A DNA stretch of 64,000 nucleotides from Burkholderia puraquae (GTDB lineage Bacteria; Pseudomonadota; Gammaproteobacteria; Burkholderiales; Burkholderiaceae): assembly GCF_002099195.1 (NCBI RefSeq), contig NZ_NBYX01000001.1:868168-932167 (forward strand), read 5' to 3'. The position numbers and the translations under genes were made by a program. The notes beneath the pieces are model-generated. The model saw only the letters and a list, made by a program, of their open reading frames with translations. It ran no database searches and was not told the DNA's origin. Each line of letters begins with the position of its first letter. Position 1 is the stretch's first letter. Shown piece after piece: positions 36,063 to 46,795 of the stretch.

Positions 36063-37060
36063 CACGCGCCGGCCTCATCCTGCTGTCCCTCGGGACCGCA
36101 CTCTTCGTTGCACTCCTGGCATGGCAGGGCGTCGGCGCGGTCGCGTCCACGTTCCTCGCGGCCGGCTGGGGGCTCGCGCTCGTCGCGGCGTTCCACGTCG
36201 TGCCGCTCGTGATCGACGCGGTGGCGATTTCCGTGATGTTCCGCCACGGCCAGCCGGGCGCCGAGCTCGGCAACGCGCTGCGCGCGCGCTGGGTCGGCGA
36301 ATCGGTAAACAGCCTGCTGCCCGCCGGGCAGATCGGCGGCCCCGTGCTGATGGTGCGCCACCTCGCGCAGCGCGGCACGCGGATGGCCGATGCGGCGGCA
36401 GCCGTCACGGTCAGCACGACGATGCAGGCGCTCTCGCAGATGGCATTCGCACTGATCGGCATCGCCGCGTTCAGCCTGTATGCCACGCACGAATCGGTCG
36501 CGCACCTGCGCACGCCCGCGCTGATCGCCACCGGCGTGCTCGGCGCCCTCGCCGCGCTGTTCTACGTGGCGCAGCGGCGCGGGCTGTTCGGCCGTGGCCT
36601 GCGCCTCGCGTCGAAGCTGCTCGGCCCGCGCGACTGGTCGTCGCTGGCCACCCGCGCCGATGCGATCGACGATGCGGTCGGTGCGCTGTACCGCGATCGT
36701 GCGAAGGTCGCGAAGACGTTCGCATTGAGTCTCGTCGGCTGGATCGTCGGCACCGCGGAAGTGTGGCTCGCGCTGCACTTCCTCGGGCATCCGGTGAGCT
36801 GGCTCGACGCGCTGCTGCTCGAGAGCGTCGGCCAGGCCATTCGCGGCGCGGCCTTCGCGATCCCGGGCTCGCTCGGCGCGCAGGAAGGCGGCTACCTGCT
36901 GCTCGCGCCGCTGGTCGGACTGCCGCCCGACGCGGCGCTCGCGCTATCGCTTGCGAAACGCGCGCGCGAACTCGCGCTCGGCCTGCCCGGCCTGCTCTAT
37001 CTGCATTTCAGTGAAAGAAACTGGCAGCGGCGCCGTGCGCCGCAGCCGCTCGCCGACTGA
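36059..37060 (+). CDS. YbhN/HpnL-like integral membrane protein (flippase-like)
   Basis: The 333-residue protein has about eight transmembrane helices. It shows motifs of the lysylphosphatidylglycerol-synthase TM/flippase-like family: WVGESVNSLLPAGQIGGP and AIPGSLGAQEGGYLLLA. Members lie beside glycolipid and hopanoid genes and are thought to move or help assemble membrane lipids. The start overlaps the oxygenase stop (ATGA). A longer frame from 35771 is antisense noise through the oxygenase gene. Within the phosphonate operon it is a candidate for moving the finished product across the inner membrane. Confidence 0.8.
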   Translation: MTRAGLILLSLGTALFVALLAWQGVGAVASTFLAAGWGLALVAAFHVVPLVIDAVAISVMFRHGQPGAELGNALRARWVGESVNSLLPAGQIGGPVLMVRHLAQRGTRMADAAAAVTVSTTMQALSQMAFALIGIAAFSLYATHESVAHLRTPALIATGVLGALAALFYVAQRRGLFGRGLRLASKLLGPRDWSSLATRADAIDDAVGALYRDRAKVAKTFALSLVGWIVGTAEVWLALHFLGHPVSWLDALLLESVGQAIRGAAFAIPGSLGAQEGGYLLLAPLVGLPPDAALALSLAKRARELALGLPGLLYLHFSERNWQRRRAPQPLAD

Positions 37061-37096
37061 TCGTTCAGATCCGCCGGCTTTTTGGTTGGAGAACCC

Positions 37097-37864
37097 ATGC
37101 GAGCCATCATTCTTGCGGCAGGCCTCGGCTTGCGCCTGCAACAACCGCCCGAGGCGCAGTTCCCGAAGTGCCTGCTGCGCTTCGACGACGTGTCGCTGCT
37201 CGAGCGCCATCTGCGCGTACTCGATGCCGCGGGCGTCGACGAGATCGTGCTCGGGCTGGGCTTCCAGTCCGGGAAGGTCGAGCAGGAATTGAAGCGTCTC
37301 GGCCGCCAGGCCGAGATCGTGATCAACGACCGCTACGACCTCGGCAGCGTGCTGACCGTGCATACCGTCGCTGATGCGATGACGCGCGGCGGCGACGTGC
37401 TGCTGATGGACGCCGACGTGCTGTACGACGAGAACATCCTGCACGCGCTGGTGGCCGATTCCGACAAGACGGTCGATCGCCTGCTGATCGACCGCGACTT
37501 TGAAGCCGGCGACGAACCCGTCAAGCTGTGCCTGAAGAACGGCGTGCCGGTCGAGCTGCGCAAGCAGCTCGCGGTCGATCTCGACTACGACACGATCGGC
37601 GAATCGGTCGGCTTCTTCCGCTTCACCGAAGGCACCGCACGCCGCCTCGCGACGATTGTCGCGGGCTACGTCGACAGCGGCCGCGCGAACATGCCGCACG
37701 AGGAAGCCGTGCGCGACCTGCTGCTCGAAGGCGGCCATTCGTTCGACGTCGCCGACGTCACCGGCTCGCCGTGGATCGAGATCGACTTCCCGAACGACGT
37801 CGCCCGCGCCACGCAAGAAATCCTCCCCCTGATTCAACGCACCACCGCAGGAGCCGCACGATGA
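37097..37864 (+). CDS. Sugar-phosphate-type nucleotidyltransferase
   Basis: The 255-residue protein has the nucleotidyltransferase opening [14 protein letters not shown], then QFPKCLLRF in place of the usual PKxMLxxxGKPLL, and a [10 protein letters not shown] metal-binding motif. It belongs to the NTP_transferase group with LicC/RmlA-like members. In this operon it probably makes a CMP- or other nucleotide-activated donor, for example CMP-aminoethylphosphonate as shown for PntC-type enzymes. ATG at 37097 follows TTGGAGA. Its stop overlaps the PEP mutase start by 4 bases. A second, different nucleotidyltransferase domain is fused to that neighbour, so the division of labour is open. Confidence 0.82.
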   Translation: MRAIILAAGLGLRLQQPPEAQFPKCLLRFDDVSLLERHLRVLDAAGVDEIVLGLGFQSGKVEQELKRLGRQAEIVINDRYDLGSVLTVHTVADAMTRGGDVLLMDADVLYDENILHALVADSDKTVDRLLIDRDFEAGDEPVKLCLKNGVPVELRKQLAVDLDYDTIGESVGFFRFTEGTARRLATIVAGYVDSGRANMPHEEAVRDLLLEGGHSFDVADVTGSPWIEIDFPNDVARATQEILPLIQRTTAGAAR

Positions 37865-39546
37865 ACGCACGCGAACCCAACTTCACCGAATCGCGCAGCG
37901 CGCGCCTGCGCCGCATGCTCGTCAGCAGCGACCTCGAATTCCTGATGGAAGCGCACAACGGCCTGTCCGCACGGATCGTCCGCGAAGCCGGCTTCAAGGG
38001 CATCTGGGCATCGGGCCTCGCGATCTCCGCGCAGTTCGGCGTGCGTGACAACAACGAAGCGAGCTGGACGCAGGTCGTCGACGTGCTCGAATTCATGGCC
38101 GACGCGAGCGACCTGCCGATCCTGCTCGACGGCGACACCGGCTACGGCAACTTCAACAACGTGCGCCGCCTCGTGAAGAAGCTCGAGCAGCGCGGCATCG
38201 CCGGCGTCTGTATCGAGGACAAGCAGTTCCCGAAGACCAACAGCTTCATCGGCGGCGAGCGCCAGCCGCTCGCGGAAATCGACGAGTTCTGCGGCAAGAT
38301 CAAGGCCGGCAAGGATTCGCAGACCGATCCCGACTTCTCGATCGTCGCGCGCGTCGAGGCGCTGATCGCGGGCTGGGGGATGGACGAGGCGCTGCGCCGC
38401 GCGAACGCGTATGCGGAAGCCGGCGCCGACGCGATCCTGATCCACAGCAAGCTGTCGCGCCCGGACGAGATCCTGCAGTTCGCGCGTGAATGGAGCGGCA
38501 AGGCGCCGCTCGTGATCGTGCCGACCAAGTACTACAGCACGCCGACCGACGTGTTCCGCCAGGCCGGCATCAGCACCGTGATCTGGGCGAACCACCTGAT
38601 CCGCGCATCGGCATCCGCGATGCAGGCGACCGCGCGCGAGATCCACGAGAGCGAAACGCTGATCAACGTCGAGGACCGCGTCGCATCGGTCAACGAGATC
38701 TTCCGCCTGCAGGACGCCGACGAATACTCGGCGGCCGAACGCATCTACCTGTCGTCGTCGTCGCGCGCGTCGAACGCCGCGATCGTGCTCGCCGCTAGCC
38801 GCGGCAAGGGCCTCGAAGCCGTGACCGAGGACAAGCCGAAGGTCATGCTGCCGGTCGCCGGCAAGCCGCTGCTGCGCTGGCTCGTCGACGGCTTCAAGAC
38901 GCACGGCGTGAACGACATCACCGTGGTCGGCGGCTATCGCGCCGATGCGATCGACACGTCGGGCATCAAGCTCGTCGTCAACGAACGCCATGCGCAGACC
39001 GGCGAACTCGCATCGCTCGCATGCGCGGCCGAACGCCTGACCGGCGATACCGTGATCTCGTACGGCGACCTGCTGTTCCGCAGCTACATCGTGCGCGACC
39101 TCGCGGAGAGCGAGGCCGAGTTCAGCGTGGTGGTCGATTCGTCGCTCACGGAAACCAACCAGAGCGTGCGCGATTTCGCGCTCTGCTCGGCTGAAGACGA
39201 TCGCGGCCTGTTCGGCCAGAAGACGTACCTGCAACGCGTATCGAGCGACGTCGCCGCAGGCACGCCGCACGGCCGCTGGATCGGCCTTCTGAACGTGCGC
39301 GGCGCCGGTGTCGATCGCCTGAAGGCGATGCTCGCGACGCTGCAGGCACGCCCCGACTTCGACACGCTCGACATCCCGTCGCTGCTCAACGAACTGATCG
39401 CCGCCGGCGAGAAGATCGAAGTGCAGTACGTGCACGGCCACTGGCGCGGCGTCAACGATCTCGAGGATTTCCGCCGCGCGGGCGACTTCGCGCACGGCCA
39501 GACGCCGCTGTCCGAACCGGGTGCCGGCAACGGGGGCGTGCAATGA
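37861..39546 (+). CDS. Phosphoenolpyruvate mutase fused to a nucleotidyltransferase
   Basis: The 561-residue protein has two domains. Residues 1-295 are a PEP mutase/isocitrate lyase barrel with the mutase signature E119-D-K-x5-N127-S128 and the metal-binding DGDTGYGN stretch (90-97). This domain makes the C-P bond by converting PEP to phosphonopyruvate. Residues from about 303 to 545 form an NTP-transferase domain ([16 protein letters not shown], then [16 protein letters not shown]), as in PepM-PntC fusions that activate phosphonates with CTP. Its start overlaps the upstream gene and its end overlaps the decarboxylase gene, both by 4 bases. The fusion indicates that the product is nucleotide-activated and attached to another molecule rather than secreted free. 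Confidence 0.92.
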   Translation: MNAREPNFTESRSARLRRMLVSSDLEFLMEAHNGLSARIVREAGFKGIWASGLAISAQFGVRDNNEASWTQVVDVLEFMADASDLPILLDGDTGYGNFNNVRRLVKKLEQRGIAGVCIEDKQFPKTNSFIGGERQPLAEIDEFCGKIKAGKDSQTDPDFSIVARVEALIAGWGMDEALRRANAYAEAGADAILIHSKLSRPDEILQFAREWSGKAPLVIVPTKYYSTPTDVFRQAGISTVIWANHLIRASASAMQATAREIHESETLINVEDRVASVNEIFRLQDADEYSAAERIYLSSSSRASNAAIVLAASRGKGLEAVTEDKPKVMLPVAGKPLLRWLVDGFKTHGVNDITVVGGYRADAIDTSGIKLVVNERHAQTGELASLACAAERLTGDTVISYGDLLFRSYIVRDLAESEAEFSVVVDSSLTETNQSVRDFALCSAEDDRGLFGQKTYLQRVSSDVAAGTPHGRWIGLLNVRGAGVDRLKAMLATLQARPDFDTLDIPSLLNELIAAGEKIEVQYVHGHWRGVNDLEDFRRAGDFAHGQTPLSEPGAGNGGVQ

Positions 39547-40724
39547 TCGAAGCGGCCCAGTTCGTCGAGGCCGCGCGCGAGCGCGGTTTCGACTGGTACG
39601 CGGGCGTGCCCTGCTCGTACCTGACGCCGTTCATCAATTACGTGCTGCAGGACCCGACGCTGAACTACGTGTCGGCCGCGAACGAAGGCGACGCGGTCGC
39701 GCTGATCGCGGGCGCGACGCTCGGCGGCAAGCGCGGCATTGCGATGATGCAGAACTCGGGGCTCGGCAACGCGGTGAGCCCGCTCACGTCGCTGACCTGG
39801 ACGTTCCGCCTGCCGCAACTGCTGATCGTCACGTGGCGCGGCCAGCCGGGCGTGGCAGACGAGCCGCAGCACGCGCTGATGGGCCCGATCACGCCCGCGA
39901 TGCTCGACACGATGGAGATTCCGTGGGAGACGTTCCCGACCGACCCCGAACAGGTCGGCCCGGCACTCGACCGCGCGATCGCGCACATGGACGCGACGGG
40001 CCGCCCGTACGCGCTCGTGATGCAGAAAGGCAGCGTCGCACCGTATGAGCTGAAGGCGAACCCGGCAGCGAAACCGCGCGCGCATGTCGCCGCGCAAGCG
40101 TCGTCGCGCGCCGCGTCGGCCGAAGCATGGCCGACCCGCCAGGACGCGCTGCAGCGCGTGATCGCGCACACGCCGGTCGATTCGACCGTCGTGCTCGCCT
40201 CGACCGGCTTCTGCGGCCGCGAGCTTTACGCGATCGACGATCGTCCGAACCAGCTGTACATGGTCGGCTCGATGGGCTGCGTGACGCCGCTCGCGCTCGG
40301 CCTCGCGCTCGCGCGCCCCGACCTGCGCGTCGTTGCAGTCGACGGCGACGGCGCCGCGCTGATGCGCATGGGCGTGTTCGCGACGCTCGGCACGTACGGC
40401 CCGGCGAACCTCACGCACGTGCTGCTCGACAACGGCGCGCACGAATCGACGGGCGGCCAGGCCACGGTGTCGCAGCATGTTTCGTTCGCGGGTGTTGCTG
40501 CCGCGTGCGGGTATGCGTCGGCGGTCGAAGGCGACACGCTCGACGTGCTCGATGCGACGCTTGCCGCGCCGGCCGAAGGTACACAGTTCGTGCGCCTGGC
40601 GATCCGCACCGGCGTGCCCGACGGCCTGCCCCGCCCGACCGTCACGCCGGTCGAGGTCAAGACCCGTCTGATGCGGCACATCGGCGCCGCGCAGACCGAA
40701 GCCCACGTTGAAGGAGCCCATTGA
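39543..40724 (+). CDS. Phosphonopyruvate decarboxylase
   Basis: The 393-residue thiamine-diphosphate enzyme has a [16 protein letters not shown] opening and the C-terminal ThDP-Mg motif [12 protein letters not shown], ending about 28 residues later at the Asn of LLDNGAHES. It decarboxylates phosphonopyruvate to phosphonoacetaldehyde, pulling the unfavourable mutase reaction forward. It sits directly between PEP mutase and aminoethylphosphonate transaminase, overlapping the first by 4 bases. The length matches the family. Confidence 0.92.
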   Translation: MIEAAQFVEAARERGFDWYAGVPCSYLTPFINYVLQDPTLNYVSAANEGDAVALIAGATLGGKRGIAMMQNSGLGNAVSPLTSLTWTFRLPQLLIVTWRGQPGVADEPQHALMGPITPAMLDTMEIPWETFPTDPEQVGPALDRAIAHMDATGRPYALVMQKGSVAPYELKANPAAKPRAHVAAQASSRAASAEAWPTRQDALQRVIAHTPVDSTVVLASTGFCGRELYAIDDRPNQLYMVGSMGCVTPLALGLALARPDLRVVAVDGDGAALMRMGVFATLGTYGPANLTHVLLDNGAHESTGGQATVSQHVSFAGVAAACGYASAVEGDTLDVLDATLAAPAEGTQFVRLAIRTGVPDGLPRPTVTPVEVKTRLMRHIGAAQTEAHVEGAH

Positions 40725-41788
40725 TGCTGCTGCTGAACCCCGGCCCGGTCACGCTCACCGAACGCGTGCGCCGCAGCCTGCTGCAACCGGACCTGTGCCA
40801 TCGCGAAAGCGAATTCTTCGATCTGCAGGATGAGGCGCGTGCGCGCCTCGTCGCCGCGTACGAGCTTGATCCGGCCGAGTGGGCGGCTGTGCTGATGACG
40901 GGGTCGGGCACGGCCGCTGTCGAGAGCATGATCGCGGCGCTCGTGCCGAAGGACGGCAAGCTGCTCGTGATCGAGAACGGCGTGTATGGCGAGCGGATTA
41001 CGCAGATCGCGACGCAGTACGGGATCGCGCATGATGTGCTCAAGCATGAGTGGATGCAGGCGCCTGATCTCGCGCAGATCGGTGCACGGCTCGATGCGGG
41101 TGGGTACTCGCATGTCGCCGTGATTCATCATGAAACGACGACGGGCCGGCTGAATGATCTCGGCGCGATTGCCGAGGTCTGCCGTTCCCGCGGCGTGAAA
41201 ATGCTCGTTGATGGCGTCAGCAGCTTCGGGGCGGAAGCGATCGATTTTGCCGGCGGTGATATCGATGCCGTGGCTGCCACCGCGAACAAGTGCCTGCACG
41301 GCGTGCCGGGCGCAGCGTTCGTGATCGTGCGCCGCAGCGCGCTCGCGAAGGCGGCGAGCCGTACTTACTACCTCGATCTCGGTCGTCTCGCGAAGCTGCA
41401 GGATCAGCGGAATACGCCGTTTACGCCTTCCGTACATGCGTATTACGCGCTGGTCGAGGCGCTGCGTGAGTTTGACGAGGCGGGCGGCTGGCGTGCGCGG
41501 CATGCGCATTACAAGGCGCTGGCTGATCAGGCGCAGGCCGGGCTGGCGGCGCGCGGGATGCCGCTGGTGCTGCCGGAAGGTGAATCGTCGGTTGTACTGC
41601 GTGCGTATCGATTGCCGCAAGGTGTGACGTACGAGACGCTGCATGATGGGCTGAAGGCGCGTGGCTTCGTGATCTACGCGGGGCAAGGCGGGTTGTCGAA
41701 GGAACTGTTCCGCATCTCGACGATGGGCGCGATCCAGGCGGCTGATGTCGATCGGTTGCTGGAGGGGTTTACGGCGCTGACACGGTAA
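40724..41788 (+). CDS. 2-aminoethylphosphonate transaminase (biosynthetic direction)
   Basis: The 354-residue fold-type I aminotransferase has a LLNPGPVTLTERV start and a PLP lysine K189 in TANKCLHGVPG, typical of 2-aminoethylphosphonate:pyruvate transaminases (PhnW family). In a biosynthetic operon it converts phosphonoacetaldehyde to 2-aminoethylphosphonate. ATG 40724 shares its A with the upstream TGA; the TTG at 40721 is an alternative. AAGGAG precedes it. From about the fifth line of the gene onward the codon choice shifts, with many GAT, GTT and GGG codons unlike its operon partners. The gene ends shortly before a strong double terminator. Confidence 0.9.
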   Translation: MLLLNPGPVTLTERVRRSLLQPDLCHRESEFFDLQDEARARLVAAYELDPAEWAAVLMTGSGTAAVESMIAALVPKDGKLLVIENGVYGERITQIATQYGIAHDVLKHEWMQAPDLAQIGARLDAGGYSHVAVIHHETTTGRLNDLGAIAEVCRSRGVKMLVDGVSSFGAEAIDFAGGDIDAVAATANKCLHGVPGAAFVIVRRSALAKAASRTYYLDLGRLAKLQDQRNTPFTPSVHAYYALVEALREFDEAGGWRARHAHYKALADQAQAGLAARGMPLVLPEGESSVVLRAYRLPQGVTYETLHDGLKARGFVIYAGQGGLSKELFRISTMGAIQAADVDRLLEGFTALTR

Positions 41789-41812
41789 GCAGCGCCTGTA
41801 CCTTCGTCGACG

Positions 41813-41891
41813 AAAGGCCCGCAATGAACTGAACCCCAAGAGTTGGACATAGATCCGACCCTTGGGGTTTTTCATGTCGGGCCTTTTTTTT
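41813..41891 (+). terminator. Nested double terminator of the phosphonate operon
   Basis: The inner stem AACCCCAAG/CTTGGGGTT (41832-41840 with 41861-41869) runs into TTTTT. An outer 9-bp stem, AAAGGCCCG/CGGGCCTTT (41813-41821 with 41878-41886), runs into eight Ts. The inner arms begin TGAACTGAACCCC and end GGGGTTTTTCA, resembling paired ends of IS3-family elements, so the structure may derive from a relic. Confidence 0.85.
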
Positions 41892-41981
41892 GGTTCATCT
41901 CTGGTTTTCGGGAGACGCGGCACATTTATCCGTGTTCGCCCACAAGCCAACCTCCGAGTGACCGTCTTCTCCATCGTGACC

Positions 41982-42785
41982 ATGAGAATCCTTCGCTTCA
42001 CTCCACTGCTGGCGCTCGCCGCCGCCCCCATCGTGCAGGCCGCCGACAATCAGGCTTGCGACGACGCGACCGTCGTTTCGGTCGCCCGCTGGGCCGGCAT
42101 TACGAACGCCCGCCTCGCCGCGCGCGACACGAACCGGCTTGTCGTCGCGTCGGCGTGCAAGGTCATGCCGAATGCGCCCGAAACGACGATCGCGGCCGTC
42201 GCGTTCGATTCACTGCCGAAGAGCAAGAATCCCGACGAAAGCAAAAAGCTGCAGGTGATCGCGCTCGTCGAGGGCGGCAAGGTCGTGGCGGCCGAGCGGT
42301 CGGTGGTTCAGGAAGATGCCTTAACGGAGATCGGCGAAAACAGCTACCGCATCGACACGGCGCCCTACCGCTTGTCGCCCGACGTGCGCGCGTTCGGCGT
42401 CGTGTTTACCAGCAGAGCACGCGGGCCGAGCTGCGTGGACGCATACACCGAGAACGACCTGACGCTATGGATTCGCGACGGCGCCCGCCTCCGGCCGGTG
42501 TTCGGTACAAATCTCCATGGCTGGGTAGCCACCACCGGCACCGCATGCGGCCCCGATACCAGTGATCTGGAAAGTGAATCTGCACATATGACGATTGCCG
42601 TCGAAAAGACATCGCACAACGGCTTCGCGGATCTGTCGATTACAGCACACGTCGCTGACAACGAAGACTCAACCAAGGGAAAACGTACCGTGCGCACGAT
42701 CGTCAAATACGACGGCAAGTCGTATGGAATCGATATGTTCCGCGACTTCTGGTATTCACCCGCCTCGAAGAAGCGCTTCAAGTAA
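41982..42785 (+). CDS. Secreted hypothetical protein
   Basis: The 267-residue protein has a signal peptide (RILRFTPLLALAAAPIVQAAD) and four or more Cys in the mature part, which suggests disulfides in the periplasm. No known domain is recognised. ATG at 41982 starts the signal; a longer frame from 41862 would begin inside the preceding terminator region. The gene is alone, convergent with the acyltransferase gene downstream. Codon use is ordinary for the window apart from an AT-richer 3' end. Confidence 0.65.
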   Translation: MRILRFTPLLALAAAPIVQAADNQACDDATVVSVARWAGITNARLAARDTNRLVVASACKVMPNAPETTIAAVAFDSLPKSKNPDESKKLQVIALVEGGKVVAAERSVVQEDALTEIGENSYRIDTAPYRLSPDVRAFGVVFTSRARGPSCVDAYTENDLTLWIRDGARLRPVFGTNLHGWVATTGTACGPDTSDLESESAHMTIAVEKTSHNGFADLSITAHVADNEDSTKGKRTVRTIVKYDGKSYGIDMFRDFWYSPASKKRFK

Positions 42786-45218
<2,433 letters not shown>

Positions 45219-45238
45219 TCAACGCGATGCAACGCGGT

Positions 45239-45263
45239 GCGTGCGGCCGTGCCTGCCGCACGC
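45239..45263. terminator. Bidirectional terminator-like hairpin
   Basis: GCGTGCGGC and GCCGCACGC form a 9-bp perfect stem with a 7-base loop between the convergent pip gene and the small gene at 45279. T-tracts are weak on both sides. Confidence 0.5.
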
Positions 45264-45278
45264 TCACGCGCCGCCCGA

Positions 45279-45551
45279 TCAAAGCGCCGCTTCGACGATC
45301 GCCTTGCCGCTGATCGCCCGCTCGACGAGCTGTTCGTCGCCGACCTTGCGGATCGCGTCGTCGAGCAATCCTTCCGGCGCTTCGGTTGCCACCTTCAGCA
45401 AGCCCGACAGGCCGCGCGCATCGAGCACCACCAGCGTCTCCATCGAATCCGCGCGGCTCACGAGCACGCGGCGCCACGCCGGCCCCGCGCCGAAGCTCGC
45501 GCAGAGCGCAATCGTGTCGCTGCCGAGCGTGTAGTCGAAGTGCTTGATCAT
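45279..45551 (-). CDS. Small conserved-type hypothetical protein
   Basis: The 90-residue protein starts MIKHFDYTLGSDTIAL, with no signal or membrane segment. It reads as an ordinary small cytosolic alpha/beta protein. I do not recognise a family. ATG at 45551 is chosen; an upstream extension to 45614 is Arg-rich and unlikely. It is alone between convergent pip and the transglutaminase block. Confidence 0.6.
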   Translation of the reverse strand: MIKHFDYTLGSDTIALCASFGAGPAWRRVLVSRADSMETLVVLDARGLSGLLKVATEAPEGLLDDAIRKVGDEQLVERAISGKAIVEAAL

Positions 45552-45730
45552 GATCCGCCGCCGTTGCAAGGGAATGGCGATGCGCGTCGGTGCGGCGCCG
45601 TGACGTCGACGCACCCGCGCGTGCCGCCGGTGCCCCGGATCGAGTCCGATCCATGCGCCGGCATGACCATGCTAGGCAGGCAGTATTAACGAAGACTTAA
45701 ACCGCGATTCGCGCCGGCACGCGGGATGCG

Positions 45731-46795
45731 TTACGCCGCGTCGAGCGGCTCCACCGTCACGCCGACCTTCAGCTCCTGATCCGCGCCGCCGCCGCGGATC
45801 ACGCCGCGCAGCGGCGTCACGTCCGCATAGTCGCGGCCGATCGACAGCATCACGTAGTCGTCGCCCGGCGCGCGATCGTTGGTCGGATCGAGCTGCAGCC
45901 AGCCGTTGTCCTCGGGCCACGCCGGGTCGTACACCTCGACCCACGCATGCGACGCGTCAGCGCCGATCAGCCGCGGCTGCCCGGGCGGCGGCTGCGTGAG
46001 CAGGTAGCCGCTCACGTAGCGCGCGGCCAGCCCGAGCGAGCGCAGCGCGCCGATCATCACGTGCGCGAAATCCTGGCACACGCCCTTGCGCAACCGCAGC
46101 GCATCGAGCGCCGACGTCGTGATGTCGGTGCTGTTCGGCGTATACGCAAAATCGGCATGCACGCGCCGCATCAGCTCCCACGCGGCCTGCACGAGCGGCC
46201 TTTGCGGCGTGAAGCTCGCGGCCGCATACGCGGCGAGCTCGGGATCGCAGGCGACATGCGGCGACGTGAACACGAATTCGCTCGCGGCGTCGTAAGGCTG
46301 CCCCGCGCGAAACCGCAAGCGGTCGCGCACGGCTTCCCATTCGGTCGCCTGCTTGGCATCGGGATGCGCGATGGCGGGCGGCGGCTCGCCGCGCGCGCCG
46401 CGCGACCACACGGGCGGCGTCACGCGTACCGTGCTGCGGCTGCGCACGAGCAGCGCGTCGTGCGGCTGGTTCAACGCGAACGATGCACGTGCGTTGCCGA
46501 ATGCATCGATCTCGGTACCGATCGATTCCGGCACGGGATCGATGTCGAGCGCGAACGACAGCACCTGCTGGCGCGGCGTGACGAGCGGTTGCAGGCGTGC
46601 CTGGTGCTGCGCCGATTCGACGCGCGCCGCGTAACGGTATTCGGTGTCGTGCGTGACACGCAGCAACCGGCCCGGCGCAACGTCGGCCGGTGCGGCCGGT
46701 GCGGTCGGCGAGGCCGGCGCTGATGCCGGTGCCGATGCGTTCCGTGCATTCCCGGAACCGGGTGGCGCCTTCGCCGCGCCTTTCGTCGTCACCAT
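45731..46795 (-). CDS. Transglutaminase-like protein (set A)
   Basis: The 354-residue protein has an Ala/Pro-rich N-terminal leader, a transglutaminase N-terminal beta-sandwich (about residues 43-130) and a transglutaminase core. The core has an intact triad: C240 in KGVCQDFAH, H283 in ASHAWVEVY and D303 in QLDPTND. In bacteria these proteins occur with circularly permuted ATP-grasp and alpha-E proteins, and are proposed to cleave or cross-link peptide-like products. The 5' end overlaps the ATP-grasp/alpha-E fusion gene upstream by 7 bases, so the two are one unit. No signal peptide is clear. Confidence 0.86.
   Translation of the reverse strand: MVTTKGAAKAPPGSGNARNASAPASAPASPTAPAAPADVAPGRLLRVTHDTEYRYAARVESAQHQARLQPLVTPRQQVLSFALDIDPVPESIGTEIDAFGNARASFALNQPHDALLVRSRSTVRVTPPVWSRGARGEPPPAIAHPDAKQATEWEAVRDRLRFRAGQPYDAASEFVFTSPHVACDPELAAYAAASFTPQRPLVQAAWELMRRVHADFAYTPNSTDITTSALDALRLRKGVCQDFAHVMIGALRSLGLAARYVSGYLLTQPPPGQPRLIGADASHAWVEVYDPAWPEDNGWLQLDPTNDRAPGDDYVMLSIGRDYADVTPLRGVIRGGGADQELKVGVTVEPLDAA

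Noticed and set aside
41830..41875. Intact insertion sequence suggested by IS3-like ends
   Set aside because: No transposase lies between or beside the arms; the arms are only about 20 bases apart and act as a terminator stem.
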